A stretch of DNA of 64,000 bases from Lachnospiraceae bacterium. Its GTDB lineage: Bacteria; Bacillota; Clostridia; Lachnospirales; Lachnospiraceae. The notes under the pieces are model-generated. The model did not search any database. It was not told the origin of the DNA and saw nothing but the letters and a program-made list of their open reading frames with translations. The DNA lies in assembly GCA_900769115.1 (NCBI GenBank), contig CAAGFJ010000096.1:1-64000 (forward strand), in the 5' to 3' direction. Shown one piece after another: positions 16,695-24,506 of the stretch. Position numbers and translations under genes: made by a program. Within the stretch, counting starts at the first letter, position 1; the number at the start of each line of letters is the position of its first letter.

Positions 16695-16723
16695 ATTGTA
16701 CGGGGCAATCCTTAGAATGTCAA
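16695..16723 (-). promoter_or_regulatory. Sigma-A promoter of the cobalamin operon
   Basis: Minus strand TTGACA (16723-16718) and TACAAT (16700-16695) with a 17-base spacer, so transcription starts near 16688, just before the riboswitch aptamer. Confidence 0.8.
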
Positions 16724-16787
16724 TAAATATTGCCATTCTTTTTCTGCCATGTTACAATTCTAAAAGATTTCTTACTTAAACAATTAC

Positions 16788-16819
16788 GAAAGCATCCAAG
16801 TTTCCGCTTCGATGCTTTC
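16788..16819 (+). promoter_or_regulatory. Leader hairpin before the MerR-methyltransferase gene
   Basis: Perfect 9-bp arms GAAAGCATC and GATGCTTTC followed by TTTT, 26 bases before the start codon. It may be an attenuator, or a terminator for a short leader. Confidence 0.5.
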
Positions 16820-16844
16820 TTTTAAACCATAGAAAGGAGTGCTC

Positions 16845-18107
16845 ATGAAACCGTCTGGTTATTATACTTCCGGCGAATTTGCAAAGATGGCACACATTAC
16901 CGTCCGCACAATCCGCTACTATGACAAACAGAATATCCTGAAGCCTTCCTATGTCAATGATTCTGGGGCCCGCTTCTATACCGATGAGGACTTCGCCCGG
17001 TTACAGCAGATTCTTCTATTAAAGTACCTTGGTTTTTCATTAGAAGATATCCGCGATATGACAATCGGTGATCCGGATTATCACATGCTCCGCAACTCTC
17101 TGAATCTGCAGCTTAAGCTGGTGAAAGACCGGATCGAGCAGATGCAGTTAGTCGCACGCGCCATTGAGGACACTACCGATGCGATCGATAATAACCAGGA
17201 GATCAACTGGAGCCAGATGCTTAACCTGATCCATCTGACCAGTATGGAGAACACCTTAAAGGCACAGTATCAGAATGCAACCAACATTTCTGCCAGAATC
17301 CGTCTGCACAAGCTCTACACCACCAACCAACAGGGCTGGTTTCCATGGGTTTATGAGCAATGCCACATTACGGATCACATGCATGTGTTAGAGCTCGGTT
17401 GCGGCAACGGTGCTCTGTGGAGAGAGAATTTTGCAAAGATACCGGAACACTGTTCTGTCCTGTTAAATGATATCTCAGAGGGAATGCTTCGTGATACAAG
17501 ACGTGAGATCAATCTGCTCGAACAACAGCGCCTTACAGCTTCCAAAGCAGAACGCGCCGCTACATCAGGTAACTCCACGAATTCCATGATTGTGACAGAT
17601 GATATGCGCTTTACCTTCGAAGCATTTGACTGTCATACCATTCCTTACGCAGACAACAGCTTTGATCTGGTGATTGCTAATCATGTGCTTTTTTACTGTA
17701 ACGATCTGAATATTGTATTAGAAGAAGTACGCCGCGTATTGAAGCCGGATGGTCATTTTGTGTGCAGTACCTATGGGGCATCTCATATGCAGGAAATCAC
17801 ACACCTGGTACAGGACTTTAACCCACAGATCACCTTGTCTGCCGATCATCTGTACGAGCGTTTTGGCTTGGAAAATGGTGCCTCTTTGCTTGCACCATAC
17901 TTCTCCTCGATTGATATGAAATGCTATGAGGATGGTCTATTCGTAACAGAAAGTGAACCACTCATTGAATATATCCTGTCCTGTCATGGTAATCAGAACC
18001 AGTATATCTTAGACCGTTATAAGGATTTTCATGCATTTGTAAGCCGGAAGACCAGGAAAGGATTTTCCATTACCAAAAATGCCGGCATCTTTGTATGTAA
18101 AAAATAA
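16845..18107 (+). CDS. MerR regulator fused to a SAM-dependent methyltransferase
   Basis: Protein of 420 residues. The N-terminal MerR winged helix is clear (YYTSGEFAKMAHITVRTIRY, about 7-26, then YDKQNILKPS) with a dimerisation helix to about 115. A class I methyltransferase follows, with motif I VLELGCGNG at about 181-189 and later SFDLVIANHVLFYCND. The ATG at 16845 lies six bases after AAAGGAG. Such fusions may sense or modify a small molecule through the catalytic domain. The next promoter downstream has the long spacer and central dyad typical of MerR targets, so this protein probably controls the rfb operon. The methyl acceptor is unknown. Confidence 0.85.
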   Translation: MKPSGYYTSGEFAKMAHITVRTIRYYDKQNILKPSYVNDSGARFYTDEDFARLQQILLLKYLGFSLEDIRDMTIGDPDYHMLRNSLNLQLKLVKDRIEQMQLVARAIEDTTDAIDNNQEINWSQMLNLIHLTSMENTLKAQYQNATNISARIRLHKLYTTNQQGWFPWVYEQCHITDHMHVLELGCGNGALWRENFAKIPEHCSVLLNDISEGMLRDTRREINLLEQQRLTASKAERAATSGNSTNSMIVTDDMRFTFEAFDCHTIPYADNSFDLVIANHVLFYCNDLNIVLEEVRRVLKPDGHFVCSTYGASHMQEITHLVQDFNPQITLSADHLYERFGLENGASLLAPYFSSIDMKCYEDGLFVTESEPLIEYILSCHGNQNQYILDRYKDFHAFVSRKTRKGFSITKNAGIFVCKK

Positions 18108-18143
18108 GCAGACCGCAACATATTGTGTCTGCTTATTTTTTTC
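18103..18143 (+). terminator. Terminator after the MerR-methyltransferase gene
   Basis: AATAAGCAGAC pairs with GTCTGCTTATT and is followed by a T run; the stop codon lies at the base of the stem. Confidence 0.85.
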
Positions 18144-18176
18144 TAAAAAAAACTTATATTTTTCACAAATTTCCTC

Positions 18177-18207
18177 TTGCAGGTGACGTTACGTCACCCT
18201 ATATAAT
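18177..18207 (+). promoter_or_regulatory. rfb promoter with 19-bp spacer and perfect operator dyad (MerR-type)
   Basis: TTGCAG (18177-18182) and TATAAT (18202-18207) are 19 bases apart instead of 17. The spacer holds GGTGACGT-T-ACGTCACC (18182-18198), a perfect 17-bp palindrome. Long spacers with a central dyad are the hallmark of promoters activated by MerR proteins through DNA distortion. A MerR gene ends 70 bases upstream. Confidence 0.7.
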
Positions 18208-18308
18208 GCAGCTAACAAGCAGAAAATGTCTCATTTGACCCACCTGTTTGTTGCGACATCTAAGACAGCACATACATTTTTAATAGAATTTATACAAGGA
18301 GGCATATT

Positions 18309-19205
18309 ATGAAAGGTATTATTTTAGCCGGTGGTTCAGGCACACGTCTTTATCCACTTACCATGGTAACTTCAAAGCAGTTACTCCCAATCTATGACAA
18401 ACCAATGATCTATTACCCTATGTCTGTATTAATGAACGCAGGCATCCGTGACATTTTGATTATTTCTACTCCACAGGATACGCCACGTTTCAAGGAATTA
18501 CTTGGTGACGGACATCAGTTTGGTGTATCGTTATCATATGCCGTTCAGCCAAGCCCGGACGGACTGGCACAGGCATTTATCATCGGAGAAGAATTCATCG
18601 GTGATGATACGGTAGCAATGGTATTAGGTGATAACATCTTTGCCGGACACGGTCTGAAGAAGCGTTTGAAAGCGGCTGTAGAGAATGCAGAAAGCGGCAA
18701 GGGCGCAACGGTATTCGGTTATTATGTCGATGATCCGGAACGTTTCGGTATTGTAGAGTTTGATTCCGAGGGTAAGGCAATCTCCATCGAGGAAAAGCCG
18801 GAGCATCCAAAGAGCAACTACTGTGTAACCGGTCTTTACTTCTATGATAACAAGGTCGTTGAGTATGCGAAGAACTTAGCCCCAAGTGCAAGAGGTGAGT
18901 TAGAGATTACCGATCTGAACCGCATTTACTTAGAGAAGGGCAACCTGAATGTAGAGCTTCTCGGTCAGGGATTTACCTGGTTAGATACCGGAACACACGA
19001 AAGTCTTGTCGAGGCAACGAACTTCGTGAAGACCATGGAAAGCCATCAGCATCGTAAGATTGCATGCTTAGAGGAGATTGCATATCTCAATGGATGGATC
19101 AACAAAGAAGAAGTCTTAGAAGTATATGAACTTCTGAAAAAGAACCAGTACGGACAGTATTTAAAGGATGTCTTAGACGGCAAATACTTAGACGTATTAC
19201 ACTAA
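18309..19205 (+). CDS. rfbA: Glucose-1-phosphate thymidylyltransferase RfbA
   Basis: First enzyme of dTDP-L-rhamnose synthesis: dTTP plus glucose-1-phosphate give dTDP-glucose and pyrophosphate. The 298-residue length is standard. The nucleotide-binding start MKGIILAGGSGTRLYPLT is intact, as are SKQLLPIYDKPMIYYP and VLGDNIFAGHG. AAGGAGG lies before the ATG, after a leader of about 95 bases from the predicted MerR-type promoter. It is first of the four-gene rfbA-B-D-C set that feeds rhamnose into cell-surface polysaccharide. Confidence 0.97.
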   Translation: MKGIILAGGSGTRLYPLTMVTSKQLLPIYDKPMIYYPMSVLMNAGIRDILIISTPQDTPRFKELLGDGHQFGVSLSYAVQPSPDGLAQAFIIGEEFIGDDTVAMVLGDNIFAGHGLKKRLKAAVENAESGKGATVFGYYVDDPERFGIVEFDSEGKAISIEEKPEHPKSNYCVTGLYFYDNKVVEYAKNLAPSARGELEITDLNRIYLEKGNLNVELLGQGFTWLDTGTHESLVEATNFVKTMESHQHRKIACLEEIAYLNGWINKEEVLEVYELLKKNQYGQYLKDVLDGKYLDVLH

Positions 19206-19297
19206 GAACCATATCAAAACGGTATCTTATAAAGAACATTGCTTCTTAATTTGAATTCGTTTTGAGTCAACAATAACACAACAAAAGGAGATTTATT

Positions 19298-20317
19298 ATG
19301 ACAATTATTGTAACTGGCGGAGCCGGATTTATTGGAAGTAACTTTATTTTTCACATGTTAAACAAGTATCCTGATTATCGGATCGTTTGCTTAGACTGCT
19401 TAACTTATGCAGGTAACCTGTCAACCCTTGCACCGGTTATGGACAATCCAAACTTCCGTTTTGTAAAGGAAAGCATCACAGACCGCGCGGCTGTATACAA
19501 GTTATTTGAAGAAGAGCATCCGGACATCGTTGTCAACTTCGCAGCAGAAAGCCATGTTGACCGTTCCATCGAGAACCCTGAGGTATTCTTAGATACGAAC
19601 ATCAAGGGAACTGCCGTATTAATGGATGCATGTAGAAAATACGGCATCACCCGTTATCATCAGGTATCTACCGACGAGGTATATGGTGATCTTCCACTTG
19701 ACAGACCTGACCTGTTCTTCACAGAGGAGACTCCGATCCACACAAGCAGCCCATACAGCTCATCTAAGGCTGGTGCAGACTTATTAGTTCTTGCTTACCA
19801 CAGAACCTATGGTTTGCCTGTAACGATCAGCCGTTGTTCTAACAACTACGGTCCATATCATTTCCCAGAGAAGCTGATTCCTCTTATGATTGCGAACGCA
19901 TTAAATGATAAGCCACTTCCAGTATATGGCAAGGGTGAGAATGTTCGTGACTGGTTATACGTTGAGGATCACTGTAAGGCAATCGACCTGATCATCCACA
20001 ACGGACGTGTTGGCGAGGTATATAACATTGGTGGTCACAACGAGATGAAGAACATTGATATCGTTAAGATCATCTGTAAGGAACTTGGCAAACCGGAAAG
20101 CCTGATCACATATGTATCCGATAGAAAGGGACACGATATGCGTTATGCGATCGACCCAACTAAGATCCACAATGAACTTGGCTGGTTACCAGAGACCAAG
20201 TTTGCAGATGGTATCAAGAAGACGATCCAGTGGTATCTTGACAACAAGGAGTGGTGGGAGACGATCATTTCCGGCGAGTACCAGAACTACTACGAGAAGA
20301 TGTACGGTAACCGCTAA
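19298..20317 (+). CDS. rfbB: dTDP-glucose 4,6-dehydratase RfbB
   Basis: Second enzyme of the dTDP-rhamnose pathway, converting dTDP-glucose to dTDP-4-keto-6-deoxyglucose. It is an extended short-chain dehydrogenase of 339 residues: NAD motif TGGAGFIGSNF at the N-terminus, STDEVYGDL carrying the catalytic Thr-Asp-Glu, and YSSSKAGAD with the Tyr-Lys pair. AAAGGAG precedes the ATG. A 92-base gap separates it from rfbA with no clear terminator. Confidence 0.97.
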   Translation: MTIIVTGGAGFIGSNFIFHMLNKYPDYRIVCLDCLTYAGNLSTLAPVMDNPNFRFVKESITDRAAVYKLFEEEHPDIVVNFAAESHVDRSIENPEVFLDTNIKGTAVLMDACRKYGITRYHQVSTDEVYGDLPLDRPDLFFTEETPIHTSSPYSSSKAGADLLVLAYHRTYGLPVTISRCSNNYGPYHFPEKLIPLMIANALNDKPLPVYGKGENVRDWLYVEDHCKAIDLIIHNGRVGEVYNIGGHNEMKNIDIVKIICKELGKPESLITYVSDRKGHDMRYAIDPTKIHNELGWLPETKFADGIKKTIQWYLDNKEWWETIISGEYQNYYEKMYGNR

Positions 20318-20360
20318 GACATCTAATTGTCTGATCTGATATTGTATCAGAATAATTCTT

Positions 20361-20390
20361 TTCGGATAACCTTATAGTAGGTTATCCGAA
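20361..20390 (+). promoter_or_regulatory. Perfect 12-bp intercistronic hairpin between rfbB and rfbD
   Basis: TTCGGATAACCT pairs with AGGTTATCCGAA around a six-base loop with no T tract after it. A smaller CTGATA/TATCAG stem precedes it. It is more likely an mRNA processing or stability element than a terminator, since rfbD and rfbC must also be expressed. Confidence 0.55.
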
Positions 20391-20421
20391 TGTTATAGTA
20401 CACAATGAATGGAGATAGAAT

Positions 20422-21363
20422 ATGAAGGTTTTAGTAACCGGCGTTGCTGGCCAGTTAGGTCACGACGTAATGAACGAATTAGCCAGACGCGGCATGGAAG
20501 GAATCGGCAGTGACATCGCCAATACCTATAGCGGCGCAGATGACGGAAGTGCTGTGACTACCATGCGCTATGTACCGATCGATCTGACCGACGGAGAAGC
20601 CGTGCAGGCACGTATTATTTTCGAGCAGCCGGATGCCGTAATTCACTGCGCAGCCTGGACTGCTGTAGATGCTGCAGAGGACGAAGAGAATCGCCACAAA
20701 GTACGCGGCATCAACTTTGGTGGTACGAAGAATGTTGCAAATGTATGCAGCGAATTGAAGATTCCGATGATGTACATTTCCACAGACTATGTATTCAACG
20801 GCCAGGGTACCGAGCCTTGGCAGCCGGATTGTACCGACTATGCACCACTGAATGTATACGGCAGCACGAAGCTTGCCGGTGAACAGGCTGTCACAAGCCG
20901 CTTAGACAAGTTTTTCATTGTCCGTATTGCCTGGGTATTTGGTACAAATGGCAAGAACTTTATCAAGACTATGCTGAATGTTGGTAAGAACCATGATGAA
21001 TTAAAGGTAGTCAACGATCAGATCGGTACACCAACTTATACTTACGATCTGGCAAGACTGCTGGTAGATATGATCCAGACGGACAAGTATGGTTTCTATC
21101 ATGCAACTAACGAGGGTGGATATATCAGCTGGTATGATTTCACAAAGGAGATCTTCCGTCAGGCAGTAGAACTTGGACATACCGAGTACAGTGAAGACCG
21201 CCTGAAGGTACTTCCTGTGACAACCGAAGAGTACGGTGTATCCAAGGCAGCAAGACCATTTAACAGCCGTCTTGACAAAAGCAAGTTAGTAGAACAGGGC
21301 TTCACACCATTACCAACCTGGCAGGATGCGTTAAGCCGTTATTTAAAAGAGATTGATTTTTAA
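20422..21363 (+). CDS. rfbD: dTDP-4-dehydrorhamnose reductase RfbD
   Basis: Last step of the pathway, NADPH-dependent reduction to dTDP-L-rhamnose. The 313-residue protein begins MKVLVTGVAGQLGHDV (GXXGXXG nucleotide motif) and contains STDYVFNG and the YGSTKLAGE Tyr-Lys active site. GGAGATAGAAT precedes the ATG. It is followed at 13 bases by rfbC. Confidence 0.96.
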   Translation: MKVLVTGVAGQLGHDVMNELARRGMEGIGSDIANTYSGADDGSAVTTMRYVPIDLTDGEAVQARIIFEQPDAVIHCAAWTAVDAAEDEENRHKVRGINFGGTKNVANVCSELKIPMMYISTDYVFNGQGTEPWQPDCTDYAPLNVYGSTKLAGEQAVTSRLDKFFIVRIAWVFGTNGKNFIKTMLNVGKNHDELKVVNDQIGTPTYTYDLARLLVDMIQTDKYGFYHATNEGGYISWYDFTKEIFRQAVELGHTEYSEDRLKVLPVTTEEYGVSKAARPFNSRLDKSKLVEQGFTPLPTWQDALSRYLKEIDF

Positions 21364-21376
21364 AGGAGATATAATC

Positions 21377-21985
21377 ATGGGACAGATTAAAGTCGAGAAA
21401 AATGCAGGTGGCATTGCGGGATTATGCGTGATCACTCCTGCTGTACATGGTGATGCCAGAGGATATTTCATGGAGACTTATAATAAGAACGATATGGAAG
21501 AAGCCGGATTGACAATGGAATTCGTACAGGACAACCAGTCCTGCTCCACCAAGGGTGTTCTTCGTGGTCTTCACTTCCAGAAGGAATTCCCACAGGGCAA
21601 ATTAGTGCGTGTCGTAAAGGGTTCTGTATTTGATGTAGCGGTTGACTTAAGAAGCAACTCAGAAACCTACGGTAAATGGTTTGGTGTTGAGTTGACCGAA
21701 GAGAACAAGAAGCAGTTCTATATTCCGGAAGGCTTTGCACATGGTTTCTTAGTATTAAGTGATATTGCTGAGTTCTGTTATAAGTGTACAGACTTCTATC
21801 ATCCGGGCGATGAAGGCGGTCTTGCATGGAATGATCCGGAGATCGGTGTCGAATGGCCACAGCTTGAAGGTGAGTACAAGGGAACCGCTTCCGGCGAGGG
21901 ATATCATTTAACCGACGGAACCGCACTTAACTTAAGTGACAAAGACCAGTTATGGGTAGGTCTGAAAGATACCTTCCACTTCTAA
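21377..21985 (+). CDS. rfbC: dTDP-4-dehydrorhamnose 3,5-epimerase RfbC
   Basis: Cupin-fold epimerase of 202 residues acting between RfbB and RfbD. Visible are the catalytic-region motifs QDNQSCSTKGVLRGLHFQ and IPEGFAHGFLVL. I start it at ATG 21377, after AAAGGAGATATAATC; the reading frame extends upstream into rfbD, but that part has no initiation signal. It ends the rhamnose operon. Confidence 0.96.
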   Translation: MGQIKVEKNAGGIAGLCVITPAVHGDARGYFMETYNKNDMEEAGLTMEFVQDNQSCSTKGVLRGLHFQKEFPQGKLVRVVKGSVFDVAVDLRSNSETYGKWFGVELTEENKKQFYIPEGFAHGFLVLSDIAEFCYKCTDFYHPGDEGGLAWNDPEIGVEWPQLEGEYKGTASGEGYHLTDGTALNLSDKDQLWVGLKDTFHF

Positions 21986-22013
21986 AATTTTTGCACAATA
22001 GAGTCGACATATA

Positions 22014-22048
22014 ATAGGGTTGAGACAAACAGATCTCAGCCCTATCTT
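22014..22048 (+). terminator. Hairpin at the end of the rfb operon
   Basis: A 12-bp stem (22014-22025 with 22034-22045, one G-U pair) is followed by a weak T-rich stretch. It lies 28 bases after the rfbC stop and 30 bases before mscL, so read-through into mscL is possible. Confidence 0.6.
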
Positions 22049-22077
22049 TAATTATTATCAAAAGGACTGAATTACAT

Positions 22078-22482
22078 ATGAAGAAATTTATCGAAGAATT
22101 CAAAGCGTTTGCACTCAAAGGAAATGTCATGGATATGGCAGTCGGTGTGATTATTGGTGGTGCGTTTTCCGGAATCGTAACTTCCTTAACCGACAACTTT
22201 ATCAATCCGATCCTGAAGTTCCTTACAGCCGGAGCCCGCTATTCCCTACAGGATGTCGGCGGATTTGCCTCTAATTTCTTAAGTGCTGTTGTGAACTTCT
22301 TAATTATGGCATTTATCCTCTTCTGTATTATGAAGGCTCTCAACAAGGCAATGTCATTTGGCAAGAAACCGGAAGTAGAAGTAAAAACCACAAAGATCTG
22401 CCCTTATTGCAGATATGAGATTCCGATCGAAGCAACACGCTGCGGACATTGTACTTCTGAATTGAATGAGCAGGATGCTTAG
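22078..22482 (+). CDS. mscL: Large-conductance mechanosensitive channel MscL with C-terminal zinc ribbon
   Basis: Tension-gated membrane channel releasing solutes on osmotic downshock. The conserved N-terminal helix and TM1 (KKFIEEFKAFALKGNVMDMA, about 2-21) and TM2 (about 65-85) are typical. Residues about 106-126 add a four-cysteine knuckle: CPYC at 108/111 and CGHC at 122/125, in place of the usual C-terminal amphipathic bundle. The cytoplasmic end of the channel therefore probably binds zinc. At 134 residues it is normal in length. It follows the rfb operon after a hairpin. Confidence 0.93.
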   Translation: MKKFIEEFKAFALKGNVMDMAVGVIIGGAFSGIVTSLTDNFINPILKFLTAGARYSLQDVGGFASNFLSAVVNFLIMAFILFCIMKALNKAMSFGKKPEVEVKTTKICPYCRYEIPIEATRCGHCTSELNEQDA

Positions 22483-22525
22483 ACTTGGGGCTTTTTTACA
22501 TCCACGTAGAACTTTCCGCATAAAA

Positions 22526-22565
22526 GAAGATGCCATACACTCATCCGGGTATATGGCATCTTTTC
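22526..22565. terminator. Bidirectional terminator between mscL and ddh
   Basis: GATGCCATA pairs with TATGGCATC, with T-rich stretches on both sides, between two convergent genes. Confidence 0.8.
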
Positions 22566-22582
22566 TATCCAAATATATTCGA

Positions 22583-23563
22583 TTACAGCAGATTCTTCCG
22601 AAGCTCTGCTCCATCCTTTGCAGAAAGATAAGCCGGCGCAATATCAAATACCGTCTTGCATCCGGTCTGTCCTTCCTGCTGTAAGCGATAAGCTGCTCTT
22701 GCATAAGCAACGATCACACAGGCTGTAAATTCCGGATTGGAATCCAACTTCAGGCTGTACTCGATCACATGCTTGTTCTCCTGCTCCCAACCTGTCTTAC
22801 CGGAACGGATCACAAATCCACCATGCGGAATTCCGCTGTGATTTGCCTTCAATTCCTCTTCACTGATAAAGTGTACCGTTGTATCATAATCAGCAAAATA
22901 GTTCGGCATATTCTTAATAGTCTCTTCTACTTTAGCCGCATCTGCACCCTCTTCTAAGACAACAAAACATTCTCTGGTGTGCTTCTGTCTGGTTGTAAGT
23001 TCCGGATTCTCTCCATTTCTTACTGCCTCTAATGCTGACTCAACCGGAATCGTGTACTGCTTACCATCCTTGACACCCTCTACACGGCGAATCGCATCCG
23101 AATGACCCTGACTGACACCTTTTCCCCAGAATGTATAATCCTTACCATCCGGCAATATACAGTTTGCATACAGACGGTTCAGGGAGAACATACCCGGATC
23201 CCAGCCAACAGATATAATTCCAACATGACCATTCTTCTTTGCCGCTGCATCCACATTCTCAAAATGCTCCGGAATTCTTGCATGGGTATCAAAGCTGTCT
23301 ACCACATTGAATAGCTCTGCATACTTCGGTGTCTGCTCCGGCAGATCAGTTGCACTTCCGCCGCAAAGGATCATAACATCGATCTTGTCCTTCCACTGCT
23401 CTACATCTGCAATGGAACACACTTTGGCATCCTTTGTTAAGATGGATACACTCTCCGGTGCACGTCTTGTAAATACAGCTACCAATTCCATATCCGGATT
23501 CTGCTTGATCGCACATTCCACACCACGTCCTAAATTACCATATCCTAATATTCCAATTCTCAT
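22583..23563 (-). CDS. ddh: meso-Diaminopimelate dehydrogenase
   Basis: NADPH-dependent enzyme making meso-diaminopimelate from tetrahydrodipicolinate in one step, supplying lysine and peptidoglycan. At 326 residues it matches the family. It begins MRIGILGYGNLGRGVE (Rossmann motif) and has SVGWDPGMFSLNR and WGKGVSQGHSDAIRRV, both conserved substrate-site stretches. A minus-strand promoter (TTCACA, 17 bases, TATAAT) lies upstream and CAGGAGG precedes the ATG. It stands alone as a transcription unit. Confidence 0.95.
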   Translation of the reverse strand: MRIGILGYGNLGRGVECAIKQNPDMELVAVFTRRAPESVSILTKDAKVCSIADVEQWKDKIDVMILCGGSATDLPEQTPKYAELFNVVDSFDTHARIPEHFENVDAAAKKNGHVGIISVGWDPGMFSLNRLYANCILPDGKDYTFWGKGVSQGHSDAIRRVEGVKDGKQYTIPVESALEAVRNGENPELTTRQKHTRECFVVLEEGADAAKVEETIKNMPNYFADYDTTVHFISEEELKANHSGIPHGGFVIRSGKTGWEQENKHVIEYSLKLDSNPEFTACVIVAYARAAYRLQQEGQTGCKTVFDIAPAYLSAKDGAELRKNLL

Positions 23564-23702
23564 TTTACTGCCTCCTGTTTTTATAACATAACCTTCATTT
23601 TTTAATTATATTATAAATATACTATCTTGTGAACTACCCATTTTTGAAAACCAATTGGCTAAAACGGTGCTATTTTCTTACTCTTCTCTTCGCTGGATCT
23701 TC

Positions 23703-24407
23703 TTACTCATATGTAAAGAATCCATCTCCATCCTTTTCATTATATAAGCCATAACCCGCAAGTGTATCTGACTTCTGCTGTTCCTCACTCGTGACGCCAG
23801 ACCGCCAGCTCAAGAAATCCTGTGATAGCTCAGCAACCGGAGCATCCTTCGTATAGAAATAGAATGTCTCGCCACCGCTGATTCCATACGCATCACTTGG
23901 CACATAACGAACTCCGTCTTCTATTTTTTCTTCCTTCTCCTCGACATTCACATTAGAAAGTGTCATAGAATAGGTATAATCATTTACTTTCTTGATGTTA
24001 CTAAACTGTCCGGTAAATGTTGCCACATAAATGCTGCCATTTGGATAATCATCTCCACTCTCACCCATCTCAGAATCATGATAACTGCCGCTAAAGGAGC
24101 CATCCGGATTCAGCTTAAGCTCCGTCGACCAGGCACCTGCTCCACTTGCAAATATCATATCAATCGCCTCACTGATTGGCAATGTTGTCGAAGCTGCTGC
24201 TTCGCTTGCATCCTGCGTTGCTGCCTCTGTTGCTTCTGTGGTCGTTGCCTCCGTTGTTGTTGCCTCGGTCGTTGTGCTCTCTGTTGTTGCTTCCGTCGTT
24301 GTCATCTCCTGTGTTGTCTCTGTTGTCGGCTGTGTATTATCTCCACATCCCCACAGACAACCTGCGCATAACATTGCACCGATCATCCATGTTGCTTTTT
24401 TCTTCAT
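23703..24407 (-). CDS. Secreted lipoprotein with Thr/Glu-rich linker, function unknown
   Basis: A 234-residue lipoprotein starting at ATG 24407 after AGGAGTGAACAGT. The signal segment ends in a lipobox (LWGC). About 50 residues of TTE/TTEA repeats form a flexible spacer on the cell surface. A globular domain of about 150 residues follows with an alternating beta pattern (LNPDGSFSGSYHD, YVATFTGQFSNIKKV), suggestive of a small beta barrel. I do not recognise a named family. The next gene upstream, on the same strand, encodes another lipoprotein. Confidence 0.75.
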   Translation of the reverse strand: MKKKATWMIGAMLCAGCLWGCGDNTQPTTETTQEMTTTEATTESTTTEATTTEATTTEATEAATQDASEAAASTTLPISEAIDMIFASGAGAWSTELKLNPDGSFSGSYHDSEMGESGDDYPNGSIYVATFTGQFSNIKKVNDYTYSMTLSNVNVEEKEEKIEDGVRYVPSDAYGISGGETFYFYTKDAPVAELSQDFLSWRSGVTSEEQQKSDTLAGYGLYNEKDGDGFFTYE

Positions 24408-24506
24408 ACTGTTCACTCCTCTTTACTGATATATCGTATCTCTGCTATAACACAATCTTATTCTTTTAAATCAATAATTTTCTTAAAATCCACATTAGCG
24501 TACGTG

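Noticed and set aside
23703..24407. TTE/TTEA repeats as a tandem DNA repeat element
   Set aside because: They are in frame and encode a flexible linker after a lipobox, as in other surface proteins of this window.
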